Below the pieces are notes generated by a model. The model did no database searches. It saw nothing but the letters and a program-made list of their open reading frames with translations, and was not told where the DNA came from. From Flavobacterium lacus (GTDB lineage: Bacteria > Bacteroidota > Bacteroidia > Flavobacteriales > Flavobacteriaceae), in NCBI RefSeq assembly GCF_003268815.1, contig NZ_QLSV01000006.1, positions 145,751 to 209,750 on the forward strand: a stretch of DNA of 64,000 nt. Direction: 5' to 3'. Positions 56,370-64,000 of the stretch are shown here, piece after piece. The stretch's first letter is position 1. Each line of letters starts with the position of its first letter. The position numbers and the translations under genes were made by a program.

Positions 56370-58382
56370 TTAGTATTTTAAATCTTTGTAAACACCAGAA
56401 ATAGTATTTTTTGGAGCTAAACACATTTTATTTTGACAGAGATAAAAGAGCGTTTCATTTTCTACAAATCGATTTTGTAAAAAAGGTAAATCTGATTTTT
56501 TTTCGCTTCCGGACAGAACGACCGACGGAAAATAATTTTGATTGATTTCTTTCAAATGAACTAAACTCATTTCTCCACAAATTGCTAATTCCTTTTGATA
56601 ATCCGAAAAATGCAACGCTGCGATTAACCAATGTGAGAACGCAGAAGGATAATCGACAGACGGAATGACTTGTGCAATCATTTGCCTTGCAATTTCTTCA
56701 TAGTGCGAATTTTCAAAATAAACACTCAGTTTGAATAAATTGCTTGCCATAACCGAATTGGAAGCCGGAATCACATTGTCTTCTATTTCATAATGATCCG
56801 AAATCAACGCTTCATCTAAGTCAGAAGTAAAACGGAACAATTGTTTCTTTTCATCATAAAAATGATCCAAACAATAATTGGTTAAATTTTTACAATGCAA
56901 AAGCCATTTTTCATCAAAAGTAGCTTCATAAAGAGCAATAAAACTATCAATCACAAACGCATAATCTTCCATAAATCCATTGATGGATGGTTTTTCATTT
57001 TTGTAAGTATGCCTCAAATTTCCATCGGCTGACCAAATTTTAGTAACTATAAAATGAGCATTTCTTATTGCTGTTTTCAGATAATTTTCATTCCTCAACG
57101 CTTTATAACTATCTACAAAACCTTTGAGCAAAATAGCATTCCAAGACGTGATGCATTTGTCATCCAATCGTGGTTTTGGTCTTTTTTCTCTAGTTTTGTA
57201 TAAAATTTGTTCCCATTTTTCCTTTTTCAGTCGAAGTTCATCAATTGAAATATGATTTTTTTCTAAAATTTCATCCAAACTTTCTTTCTGAATTAGAACA
57301 TAATTTCCATGTTCCCAATGTCCAAATTCATTGACGTTAAAAACATTTGAAAACAATTCGAAATCGTCTTGCATTAAATTTTTTAATTCGTCAATCGTCC
57401 AAACATAAAAAGCACCTTCTTCCAAATGATTTTCAGAAGTTAAACTATCGGCATCCAAAGCGGAAAAAAATGCTCCTTCATCGGTTGACCATTCTTTTTC
57501 TATGAAAGTGGTGGTTTTTTCGATGATTTCTTTGTAAAGTTCATTTTTTGTCAATTTATAAGCATTCGCATAAAGCGACAAAAGTTGGCCATTGTCATAC
57601 GCCATTTTTTCAAAATGAGGAACGTGCCATTTCACATCGACCGAATAACGAGAAAATCCGCCATCAACCGTATCGAAAATTCCGCCATAAGCCATTTTTG
57701 TCAAGGTTAAATCAACGTAGTCTAACAGCTTTTCGTTCTTAGTCAAATAACCAAATTGTAATAAAAACTGATAATTGGTTGGCATCATAAATTTTGGAGC
57801 ACGGGAATAGCCACCAAATTCCCAATCAAAACTTTTTTGCCATTTGGCTAAGAAAGTATCCAAAACAGTACTATCAAATTCAGCCGATTTTTCTCCGGTA
57901 ATACCTAATGTTTCAATTCCTTCATGCAATTTTTCGGCATATTCATTCAGTTTTTCTGGTTGCGATTGATACAGTTCCTGCAACTGTTCTAGGGTGTTAA
58001 TCCAATCGTTTTTTCTGAAATAGGTGCCGCCCCAAACCGGTTTTCCATTCGGAAGGCAAACTACATTAAGTGGCCAACCACCTCGACCGGTCATTAATTG
58101 AACTGCTTTCATATAAATAGCATCCACATCCGGCCGTTCTTCGCGATCGACTTTAATGTTGATAAAATGTTGGTTCATAGTGTTTGCTACTTCGTCATTT
58201 TCAAAACTTTCGTGCTCCATTACATGACACCAATGGCAAGCAGAATAACCAATGCTGATTAAAATGAGTCGCTGTTTTTCTTTTGCATTCGCTAATGTTT
58301 TTGAATTCCAAGCTTTCCAATGCACCGGATTGTTGGCATGCTGAAGTAAGTACGGACTGGTTTCTAATTTTAGTTCATTCAT
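56370..58382 (-). CDS. DUF255 thioredoxin-domain protein (YyaL/SPATA20-like)
   Basis: The 670-residue product has an N-terminal thioredoxin-like domain (about 1-160) with the motif YSACHWCHVMEHESFE (Cys-x2-Cys near 49-52) and GGWPLNVV. A long helical region follows, like the six-hairpin glycosidase fold (about 190-600), with YDNGQLLSLYANAYK and FMEDYAFVIDSFIALYEA. Reaction unknown. The N-terminus is cytosolic. It lies 49 nt after dodecin on the same strand. Confidence 0.9.
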   Translation of the reverse strand: MNELKLETSPYLLQHANNPVHWKAWNSKTLANAKEKQRLILISIGYSACHWCHVMEHESFENDEVANTMNQHFINIKVDREERPDVDAIYMKAVQLMTGRGGWPLNVVCLPNGKPVWGGTYFRKNDWINTLEQLQELYQSQPEKLNEYAEKLHEGIETLGITGEKSAEFDSTVLDTFLAKWQKSFDWEFGGYSRAPKFMMPTNYQFLLQFGYLTKNEKLLDYVDLTLTKMAYGGIFDTVDGGFSRYSVDVKWHVPHFEKMAYDNGQLLSLYANAYKLTKNELYKEIIEKTTTFIEKEWSTDEGAFFSALDADSLTSENHLEEGAFYVWTIDELKNLMQDDFELFSNVFNVNEFGHWEHGNYVLIQKESLDEILEKNHISIDELRLKKEKWEQILYKTREKRPKPRLDDKCITSWNAILLKGFVDSYKALRNENYLKTAIRNAHFIVTKIWSADGNLRHTYKNEKPSINGFMEDYAFVIDSFIALYEATFDEKWLLHCKNLTNYCLDHFYDEKKQLFRFTSDLDEALISDHYEIEDNVIPASNSVMASNLFKLSVYFENSHYEEIARQMIAQVIPSVDYPSAFSHWLIAALHFSDYQKELAICGEMSLVHLKEINQNYFPSVVLSGSEKKSDLPFLQNRFVENETLFYLCQNKMCLAPKNTISGVYKDLKY

Positions 58383-58431
58383 ATAAAAAAGCGTTCCTGT
58401 TGAGAACGCTTAAAATTACGATTTTAATTGA

Positions 58432-58632
58432 TTATTCTAACTCAAAAGTGATTTTTAAATTCACTCGAAACTCGGAAACCTGACCATCTTTTACAACTGC
58501 ACTTTGATCTTGAACATAAACAGAACGAATGTTTTTTAATGATTTCGCAGCTTGTGCAACTGCTTCGCGAGTAGCCGCCTCCCAACTTACTTCTGAGCTG
58601 GAAAGGACTTCGATAACTTTTAGTATTGCCAT
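58432..58632 (-). CDS. Dodecin (flavin-storage protein)
   Basis: Dodecins form hollow dodecamers that bind flavins or flavin-like molecules. The 66-residue product has the family features KVIEVLSSSEVSWEAATREAV, with the flavin-stacking Trp at about 17, then a short helix and two strands (IRSVYVQDQSA ... FRVNLKITFELE). The length is normal. It is probably co-transcribed with the DUF255 gene downstream. Confidence 0.93.
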   Translation of the reverse strand: MAILKVIEVLSSSEVSWEAATREAVAQAAKSLKNIRSVYVQDQSAVVKDGQVSEFRVNLKITFELE

Positions 58633-58767
58633 TGTGATAAAATTTAAGAAAGAAAGATAGTGTTTTTTGACAAAACCTCAAAAAAAGCATCTTAAATTGA
58701 TAACATTCGCTTAACATTAGATTCGAATAGTTAACGGAATTTTGCACTAAATTATTAACCATTTGTA

Positions 58768-61020
58768 ATGGAACAAATTTATGTAGTGATGCTCGTGGTT
58801 TTGGGCATTTTGGCTGTGTTGGATTTAGTAGTTGGTGTAAGTAATGACGCTGTAAACTTTCTAAACTCAGCCATTGGTTCAAAAGCAGTTTCCTTTAAAA
58901 CAATCATGATTGTTGCCAGTATCGGTGTTGCTGTAGGAGCTCTTTTTTCAAGCGGAATGATGGAGATTGCCCGTAGCGGAATTTTTATTCCGTCGATGTT
59001 TAGTTTTAATGATGTTATGATCATTTTTCTGGCAGTAATGATTACAGACATTCTTCTTCTGGATGTTTTTAATTCAATGGGGTTGCCTACCTCTACAACA
59101 GTTTCCATTATTTTCGAATTATTAGGAGCTGCGGTTTGTTTGGCACTTTATCATATTTATATTTCAGAGGATAGTACGCAAAGTTTGGGTAATTATATCA
59201 ACACCAAAAAAGCAACAGAAATTGTAACAAGTATTTTGCTGTCTGTTGCACTTTCTTTTGGATTGGGTAGTTTAGTTCAATATTTATCGCGTCTAATTTT
59301 TACTTTTCAATATGAAAAACGATTAAAATACATTGGTTCTTTGTTTGGTGGATTGGCGATTACAGCGATTACTTTTTTCATCTTAATTAAAGGATTAAAA
59401 GGAGTTTCTTTTATTAATAAAGAAACTTATGGTTGGATTGAAGACAATCAATTGATGATTATCGGAATTAACTTTGTGTTTTTTACTCTTCTATCGCAGT
59501 TGCTCATCAGTGTTTTCAAAGTTAATATTCTTAGAATAATTATTGTCATAGGAACTTTTGCTCTAGCATTAGCTTTTGCAGGAAACGATTTGGTTAATTT
59601 TATAGGTGTGCCTATTGCAGCTTATAATTCCTATGAAATTTTTACTGCTTCAGGGCTTTCAGGCGATAAATTAATGATGGGTGCTTTGGCAGACGAAACT
59701 ATTGTAGCACCATTTTATTTTCTTGCTTTTGCAGGATTAATTATGGTTACTACGCTTTGGACTTCTAAGAAAGCCAGAAGCGTAATTGAAACAGGTGTAA
59801 ATTTATCCCGTCAAGGCGATGGTGTTGAAAAATTTTCACCTAACATGTTATCTCGATTTATTGTTAGAAGCGGAGTTTATTTGGGAATGGGAATTAATTA
59901 TTTTCTACCACAATCGGTTCAGCTAAAAATTGATAAACAATTTGAAAAGCCAGAAGTTAAAGGCAAGAAAAGAAAAGACGAACCGGCTTTTGATATGGTT
60001 AGAGCCTCAGTTAATTTAATGATTGCCAGTATTTTAATTTCAATAGGAACTTCATTAAAACTCCCGCTGTCAACCACCTACGTAACTTTTATGGTTGCCA
60101 TGGGAACATCGTTTGCAGACAGAGCTTGGGACAGAGAAAGTGCCGTTTACAGAGTAGCAGGTGTTTTCAATGTAATTGGCGGCTGGTTTGTAACAGCAAT
60201 GGTGGCTTTTTTAGGAGCTTTTGTGATGGCTTTTATTTTAAAAACCGGAGAAGTCTATGCTTTTATAGGTTTATTGGTTTTATTAGCAATTATTCTTTAT
60301 CGAAGTGCAAGAAGACATAGCAAAAAACAAAAAGAAGAAGAAGAATTAGTCAAACTGAAGAGGGAAGATATTGTTACCATTAACGAAATCATAAGCGAAA
60401 GTTCAATGCAAATTTCACGAGTAATTGGTGCCACCAACAAAGTGTATAGTGATGTAATAGATAATTTAGGATTGCAAGACTTAAACAAGTTAAAAGAGAA
60501 TAAAAAAGCACTCAAAAAACTTGAAAAAGAAGTTGATGAACTAAAAAGTAACGTTTACTATTTTATCAAAAATCTGGATGAAACTTCGGTAGAAGCCAGT
60601 AAGTTCTACATCATGATTTTGGGATATCTGCAAGATATGATTCAGTCGTTGGCATTTATTACTCAAAATAGTTATTCGCATATTAATAATAATCACAAGC
60701 AATTAAAATTCAATCAAATTCGTGATTTAAAAAGTATTGATACCGATGTACAAAAATTGTTTGATACCATAGAGACTATTTTTGAAAACAAAAACTTTGA
60801 TGAATTAGACGTTGTCTTGCGAGAAAAAGCAACCATTTTAAATAATGTTTCAGAGTTAATTCAAAAGCAAATTACACGGATTCGAACCGTGGAAACTAGT
60901 CCAAAAAACAGTAAGCTTTATTTTGCTTTACTTTTAGAAACAAACGATTTGATTAAAGCAACTATGAATTTACTTGATCTTTTCCAAGAGTTCAATGTTC
61001 ATGTGAAGAATAAAAAATAA
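58768..61020 (+). CDS. PiT-family inorganic phosphate transporter with fused helical C-terminal domain
   Basis: The 750-residue product has two PHO4 repeats typical of PiT transporters: GVSNDAVNFLNSAIGSKA (about 19-36) with GLPTSTTVS, and a second half with AFAGNDLVNFIGVP (about 268) and KLPLSTTYVTFMVAMGT. About twelve membrane segments end near residue 510. The remainder (about 515-750) is soluble, highly helical and coiled-coil-like, similar in kind to PhoU/DUF47 proteins that work with PiT transporters as separate genes. It imports phosphate, driven by protons or sodium. Confidence 0.92.
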   Translation: MEQIYVVMLVVLGILAVLDLVVGVSNDAVNFLNSAIGSKAVSFKTIMIVASIGVAVGALFSSGMMEIARSGIFIPSMFSFNDVMIIFLAVMITDILLLDVFNSMGLPTSTTVSIIFELLGAAVCLALYHIYISEDSTQSLGNYINTKKATEIVTSILLSVALSFGLGSLVQYLSRLIFTFQYEKRLKYIGSLFGGLAITAITFFILIKGLKGVSFINKETYGWIEDNQLMIIGINFVFFTLLSQLLISVFKVNILRIIIVIGTFALALAFAGNDLVNFIGVPIAAYNSYEIFTASGLSGDKLMMGALADETIVAPFYFLAFAGLIMVTTLWTSKKARSVIETGVNLSRQGDGVEKFSPNMLSRFIVRSGVYLGMGINYFLPQSVQLKIDKQFEKPEVKGKKRKDEPAFDMVRASVNLMIASILISIGTSLKLPLSTTYVTFMVAMGTSFADRAWDRESAVYRVAGVFNVIGGWFVTAMVAFLGAFVMAFILKTGEVYAFIGLLVLLAIILYRSARRHSKKQKEEEELVKLKREDIVTINEIISESSMQISRVIGATNKVYSDVIDNLGLQDLNKLKENKKALKKLEKEVDELKSNVYYFIKNLDETSVEASKFYIMILGYLQDMIQSLAFITQNSYSHINNNHKQLKFNQIRDLKSIDTDVQKLFDTIETIFENKNFDELDVVLREKATILNNVSELIQKQITRIRTVETSPKNSKLYFALLLETNDLIKATMNLLDLFQEFNVHVKNKK

Positions 61021-61024
61021 GCAC

Positions 61025-61065
61025 AAAAAAAATCCTTGAAATTCAAACACTTCAAGGATTTTTTG
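61025..61065. terminator. Bidirectional terminator between the PiT and Nfu genes
   Basis: AATCCTTGAA / TTCAAGGATT is a 10-bp stem flanked by an A run on the left and a T run on the right. It serves both convergent genes. Confidence 0.92.
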
Positions 61066-61083
61066 TTTAAAAATTGTTTTGTT

Positions 61084-61983
61084 TTATGCGTTAATGGCTT
61101 CTACCTTAATAGCTTCGTCATTCAACATATCTTTCAACATATTTTCAATACCGTTTTTTAATGTAAAGGTGGAAGAAGGACAACCACTACAAGCTCCTTG
61201 TAAAATAACTTTTACGCGTTTGTCACTTTCGTCATACGAATCAAAAAGAATATTTCCACCATCGGCTTGAACGGCTGGTTTTACATATTCTTCTAAAATA
61301 TTGATGATTTGTTGTGAAGTTGTATCAAGCGAATCAAAATTGGTGAGTGCTTGTTTTTCACTTTTTGGAACGGCGACCAATAAACTTTCGTTGATGATTT
61401 CATTTCCGTTTTCAATATATTCTTTGATAAATGTTCTGATTTCATTCGAAATTTCCTGCCAATCAGCACTGTTGTATTTTGTAATAGAAATATAATTTTC
61501 ATCCATAAAAATTTCCTTCACAAACGAAAATTTGAATAATTCTTTCGCTAAAGCGGAAGGAAAAGCTTCATCAATATTTTTAAATTCAGCCGTTTTTGAA
61601 GTCAGTAATTTATTGGCAACAAATTTTAAAACCGCGGGATTTGGTGTGGATTCGGCATAAATTGTAACCGGAAGTTTCTTATTTTCAACTATTGATTCTT
61701 TGATAATGATTCCGCTTTTTTCAATAAATTCTTCAATTTGCTCCGCAACAGCATCTTTTACATCATCCCATTGCACAATGTTAAATCGTTCGATTGCAAT
61801 AAAATTACCTGAGATAAAAACCGTTTTAACAAAAGGCAGATAAAATAATTGTTGTGCAAGTGGACTATCACCGGCTTCATCTATATTTTTGAATTCATAG
61901 CCTTTGTTTTTAGTGACAAAATCTGTTAATTCAAATTTTATGATAGCAGGATTTTGTGTTTCTTTTATAGATAATTTATACAT
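61084..61983 (-). CDS. Nfu-type iron-sulfur cluster carrier with two Nfu_N domains
   Basis: The ATG at 61983 gives 299 residues. Two copies of the Nfu N-terminal domain lie in tandem (about 1-100 and 103-200). Each has a (T/P)xNPA(I/V)(I/L)KF strand and the EFKNIDEA motif, and they are followed by a NifU-like C-terminal domain (about 220-299) with the cluster motif GACSGCPSST. Nfu proteins pass Fe-S clusters to client enzymes. A single-gene unit with its own promoter, divergent from the adhesin-like gene. Confidence 0.93.
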   Translation of the reverse strand: MYKLSIKETQNPAIIKFELTDFVTKNKGYEFKNIDEAGDSPLAQQLFYLPFVKTVFISGNFIAIERFNIVQWDDVKDAVAEQIEEFIEKSGIIIKESIVENKKLPVTIYAESTPNPAVLKFVANKLLTSKTAEFKNIDEAFPSALAKELFKFSFVKEIFMDENYISITKYNSADWQEISNEIRTFIKEYIENGNEIINESLLVAVPKSEKQALTNFDSLDTTSQQIINILEEYVKPAVQADGGNILFDSYDESDKRVKVILQGACSGCPSSTFTLKNGIENMLKDMLNDEAIKVEAINA

Positions 61984-61998
61984 CTTAGCTTTTTTCTG

Positions 61999-62006
61999 CA
62001 AATTTA
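61999..62006 (-). promoter_or_regulatory. -7 promoter element for the nfu gene
   Basis: CAAATTTA on the plus strand reads TAAATTTG on the minus strand, matching TAnnTTTG, 15 nt upstream of the chosen start. This supports the start at 61983, since the longer frame (to 62010) would begin upstream of the promoter element. Confidence 0.68.
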
Positions 62007-62030
62007 ACAAAGTTATTTTTGGTATTTAGC

Positions 62031-62038
62031 TATATTTG
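62031..62038 (+). promoter_or_regulatory. -7 promoter element for the adhesin-like gene
   Basis: TATATTTG matches TAnnTTTG. It gives a leader of about 70 nt that contains a small hairpin, GGCAAT / ATTGTC around 62080-62096. Confidence 0.6.
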
Positions 62039-62114
62039 AACTTTAAATTTTTATTAACACAACTTTATCAAGTGTTTTGGCAATCGAGATTGTCGGAACA
62101 TTTTTTTAATAACT

Positions 62115-64000
62115 ATGAAAAAACAACTACTTTTATTCATTCTATTTTTTCTTCCATTTTTTGTAAATGCTCAGTTATTTGTAGATAATACAACGCTTAC
62201 TCCAGCTCAGTTAGTTCAAAATGTTCTATCGGGTGGTGGCGTCACAATTACAAATGTTACATTTAATGGTACTGCGGCCAATGCTAATATGGTGAGAGAT
62301 CAAGTTGGGTTTTTTACCACCGATGCACAACCAACTAATTTAGGATTAAATTCAGGTTTAATTCTGTCAACTGGAAATGCTCAAGCAGCACTAGGCCCCA
62401 ATAATAATGGCGGTTTTACACAAGCTACAACTACTGATAATTTTCCAGTTCAGGGTGATCCTGATTTATTTATTTTAGCCGGTAATACTATTAGAAATGT
62501 ATGTATTCTTGAATTTGATTTTGTATCCTCTGGACCTGAAATTAGATTTAATTTTGTATTTGCATCGGAGGAATATAACGAGTATGTGTGTGCTGATGTC
62601 AATGATTCCTTTGGATTTTTCTTAAGAGGACCCGGGATTACTGGCCCCTTTTCCAATAATTCAAAAAACATAGCATTAGTATCAGGAACTAATGTGCCAA
62701 TTTCCATCAATACTGTCAATAACGGAATGGTCGGTGCTTTTGGTGACATCGTGAATTGTGGAAATGGTAGCGGACTGGTAAATTCAGCTTTTTTCATAAA
62801 TAACCCACAAATTGCAACCTCTACAATTCAATATGATGGTTTTACTACACTCATAACCGCAGTTTCAGATGTTGAATGTGGAGAAACCTATCATATCAAA
62901 CTAGCCATTGCAAATGTTGGAGATAATTTATTTGATTCAGCTGTTTTTCTAGAAGCTGAAAGTTTTGATTCAGACCCATTTGATTTAGGTGCTGATTATG
63001 TTGAGTCAGGAGGTACAGCACTTTGTGTAGGTGATGAGGGAGAACTCAATACAGGACTTGATGCTGCGATTCCTCATGAATGGTACCTTGGACCCGATTT
63101 AATTGTTGGTGAAACAGGACCTATTTATACCGTTACTGAACCGGGTGATTACACGGTTATTGCCTATCCTTTTGGACTGGCTTGTCCCGTTTCTGATACA
63201 ATTACTATTGAATTTTATCCAGCAATTCCGGTTGCAGAACCAATCGATTTAGAGAATTGTGTGGCCAATAATGTATATGATTTAACGCTAAACACACCTA
63301 TCGTTTTAAATGGTTTAGATTCTTTTCAGTTTGAACTTAATTATGCATTAACTGCAGAAGATATAGATTTTTTAAATTTTATCCCCAACCCTTCCGCTTA
63401 CGTTAGTACAGGGCCGGGTCAAACTATTTATGTGAGTGTGGTTGATATCTTTAGCGGGAGCGAATGTATAAGTATTCAATCGTTCGAATTAATTGAAGTT
63501 CCTTGTACGCTTGATCCGCAGTCATTAGACCTAGTGTTATGTGATGAAGTGACTGTTGGGGATGATTTTGAGATTTTCGACTTGACACAGAATAATGATG
63601 AGGCTTTGAATGGATTAGATCCAACGTTATATGAAGTTACTTATCATAATACCCAGCCAGATGCAAATACAGGAGATTTTCCAATTTCCTCCGCCAATAC
63701 TTATAATGGAACGAATGAAACGATTTATGTTCGGGTTGCAGAAATTGCATTTCCTGGAAATTATGGAACGGATTCGTTTACTTTAACGGTTAATCCATTA
63801 CCTCAAATATCCGATGTTGTTGCAACAATTTGTTCTGAAGAAACTTTTACGATAACTCCAGATAGTTCAGGTTCTAATGTTATCCCCACGGGCACCACTT
63901 ACACTTGGACGGTTTCCTCACCGGTAGGAATCACAGGAGCATCGGATGAGACTAATCCGCAAACGAGCATAAGTCAAACTTTAACCAATACGACAGCTGC
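62115..64000 (+). CDS. Secreted choice-of-anchor L / PKD-like surface protein, partial
   Basis: The frame starts at ATG 62115 and stays open to the window end, so the product exceeds 628 residues and its C-terminus is not seen. It has a signal peptide (MKKQLLLFILFFLPFFVNAQ). A choice-of-anchor L type domain lies at about 25-290, with FNFVFASEEYNEYVC and DSFGFFLRGPG and a Cys pair. Ig/PKD-like repeats with conserved cysteines follow (SGGTALCVGDEGE, then a second set near 470-580). Such proteins in this phylum are usually large type IX secretion substrates with a C-terminal sorting domain, which would lie outside the window. Confidence 0.85.
   Translation, partial: MKKQLLLFILFFLPFFVNAQLFVDNTTLTPAQLVQNVLSGGGVTITNVTFNGTAANANMVRDQVGFFTTDAQPTNLGLNSGLILSTGNAQAALGPNNNGGFTQATTTDNFPVQGDPDLFILAGNTIRNVCILEFDFVSSGPEIRFNFVFASEEYNEYVCADVNDSFGFFLRGPGITGPFSNNSKNIALVSGTNVPISINTVNNGMVGAFGDIVNCGNGSGLVNSAFFINNPQIATSTIQYDGFTTLITAVSDVECGETYHIKLAIANVGDNLFDSAVFLEAESFDSDPFDLGADYVESGGTALCVGDEGELNTGLDAAIPHEWYLGPDLIVGETGPIYTVTEPGDYTVIAYPFGLACPVSDTITIEFYPAIPVAEPIDLENCVANNVYDLTLNTPIVLNGLDSFQFELNYALTAEDIDFLNFIPNPSAYVSTGPGQTIYVSVVDIFSGSECISIQSFELIEVPCTLDPQSLDLVLCDEVTVGDDFEIFDLTQNNDEALNGLDPTLYEVTYHNTQPDANTGDFPISSANTYNGTNETIYVRVAEIAFPGNYGTDSFTLTVNPLPQISDVVATICSEETFTITPDSSGSNVIPTGTTYTWTVSSPVGITGASDETNPQTSISQTLTNTTA

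Noticed and set aside
58442..58882. Antisense frame across dodecin and the PiT start
   Set aside because: It overlaps two well-supported genes and the intergenic promoter region, and has no family resemblance.
62080..62096. Small hairpin GGCAAT / ATTGTC in the adhesin leader as a riboswitch or terminator
   Set aside because: The stem is short with a wobble pair; a T run follows only after a gap, and no known riboswitch pattern is seen.

Overview
The window looks like chromosomal DNA of a Flavobacteriia member (Flavobacterium or a close relative, phylum Bacteroidota). The evidence is: (i) many promoters of the TAnnTTTG type, sometimes with a TTG about 17-23 bases upstream, and no Shine-Dalgarno-like sites before most starts; (ii) an alternative complex III operon fused to a cytochrome oxidase operon; (iii) gliding and type IX secretion genes (sprA, remB); (iv) low GC throughout. 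No phage, insertion sequence, CRISPR array or rRNA was found.

Layout. 1-6.2 kb: tRNA-Gln, a tandem universal stress protein, the rimP-nusA-infB translation/transcription operon with a terminator-like hairpin in its leader, and a SPOR-domain protein. 6.3-17.8 kb: one long respiratory operon, actABCDEF followed by oxidase subunits II and I, from a strong promoter to a terminator. 17.9-21.2 kb: ruvB, a cytochrome P450 and queG. 21.2-22.9 kb: an AT-rich island of three small lipoprotein genes. It is punctuated by extra copies of the 3' end of queG. 23.1-28.0 kb, all minus strand: a soluble NtrB-like kinase and an NtrC-like sigma-54 activator, then a sigma-54-type promoter in front of a small Cys-rich protein, glutamate dehydrogenase, a GreA/Rnk-like protein and a hypothetical protein. 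28.2-43.8 kb: maeB, ruvA, the giant sprA, gcvH, a VanZ-like protein, two TonB-like proteins, deoC and remB. 43.8-49.1 kb: the second respiratory locus, with heme O synthase, two subunit III-like proteins, subunit IV, SCO-type copper chaperone genes and DUF420. 49.1-58.6 kb: a DUF4403 lipoprotein, a TolC/HlyD export pair, tsaB, an MscS channel, a helical repeat protein, a DUF255 protein and dodecin. 58.8-64 kb: a PiT phosphate transporter with a fused helical tail, an Nfu iron-sulfur protein, and the start of a large secreted adhesin-like protein that runs off the window.

How the genes work together. The two respiratory loci together encode quinol oxidation (ActA-F), the aa3-type oxidase (subunits I-IV), its heme supply (CtaB) and copper insertion (SCO). 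The sprA-remB segment serves cell-surface secretion and gliding. The 23-28 kb segment reads as a self-contained nitrogen-type control circuit: kinase, sigma-54 activator, sigma-54 promoter, glutamate dehydrogenase.

The two most unusual items are the repeated queG tails that bracket lipoprotein cassettes, and the sigma-54 promoter with a 19-bp inverted repeat upstream of the gdh operon. All calls come from reading the sequence; no database search was possible.
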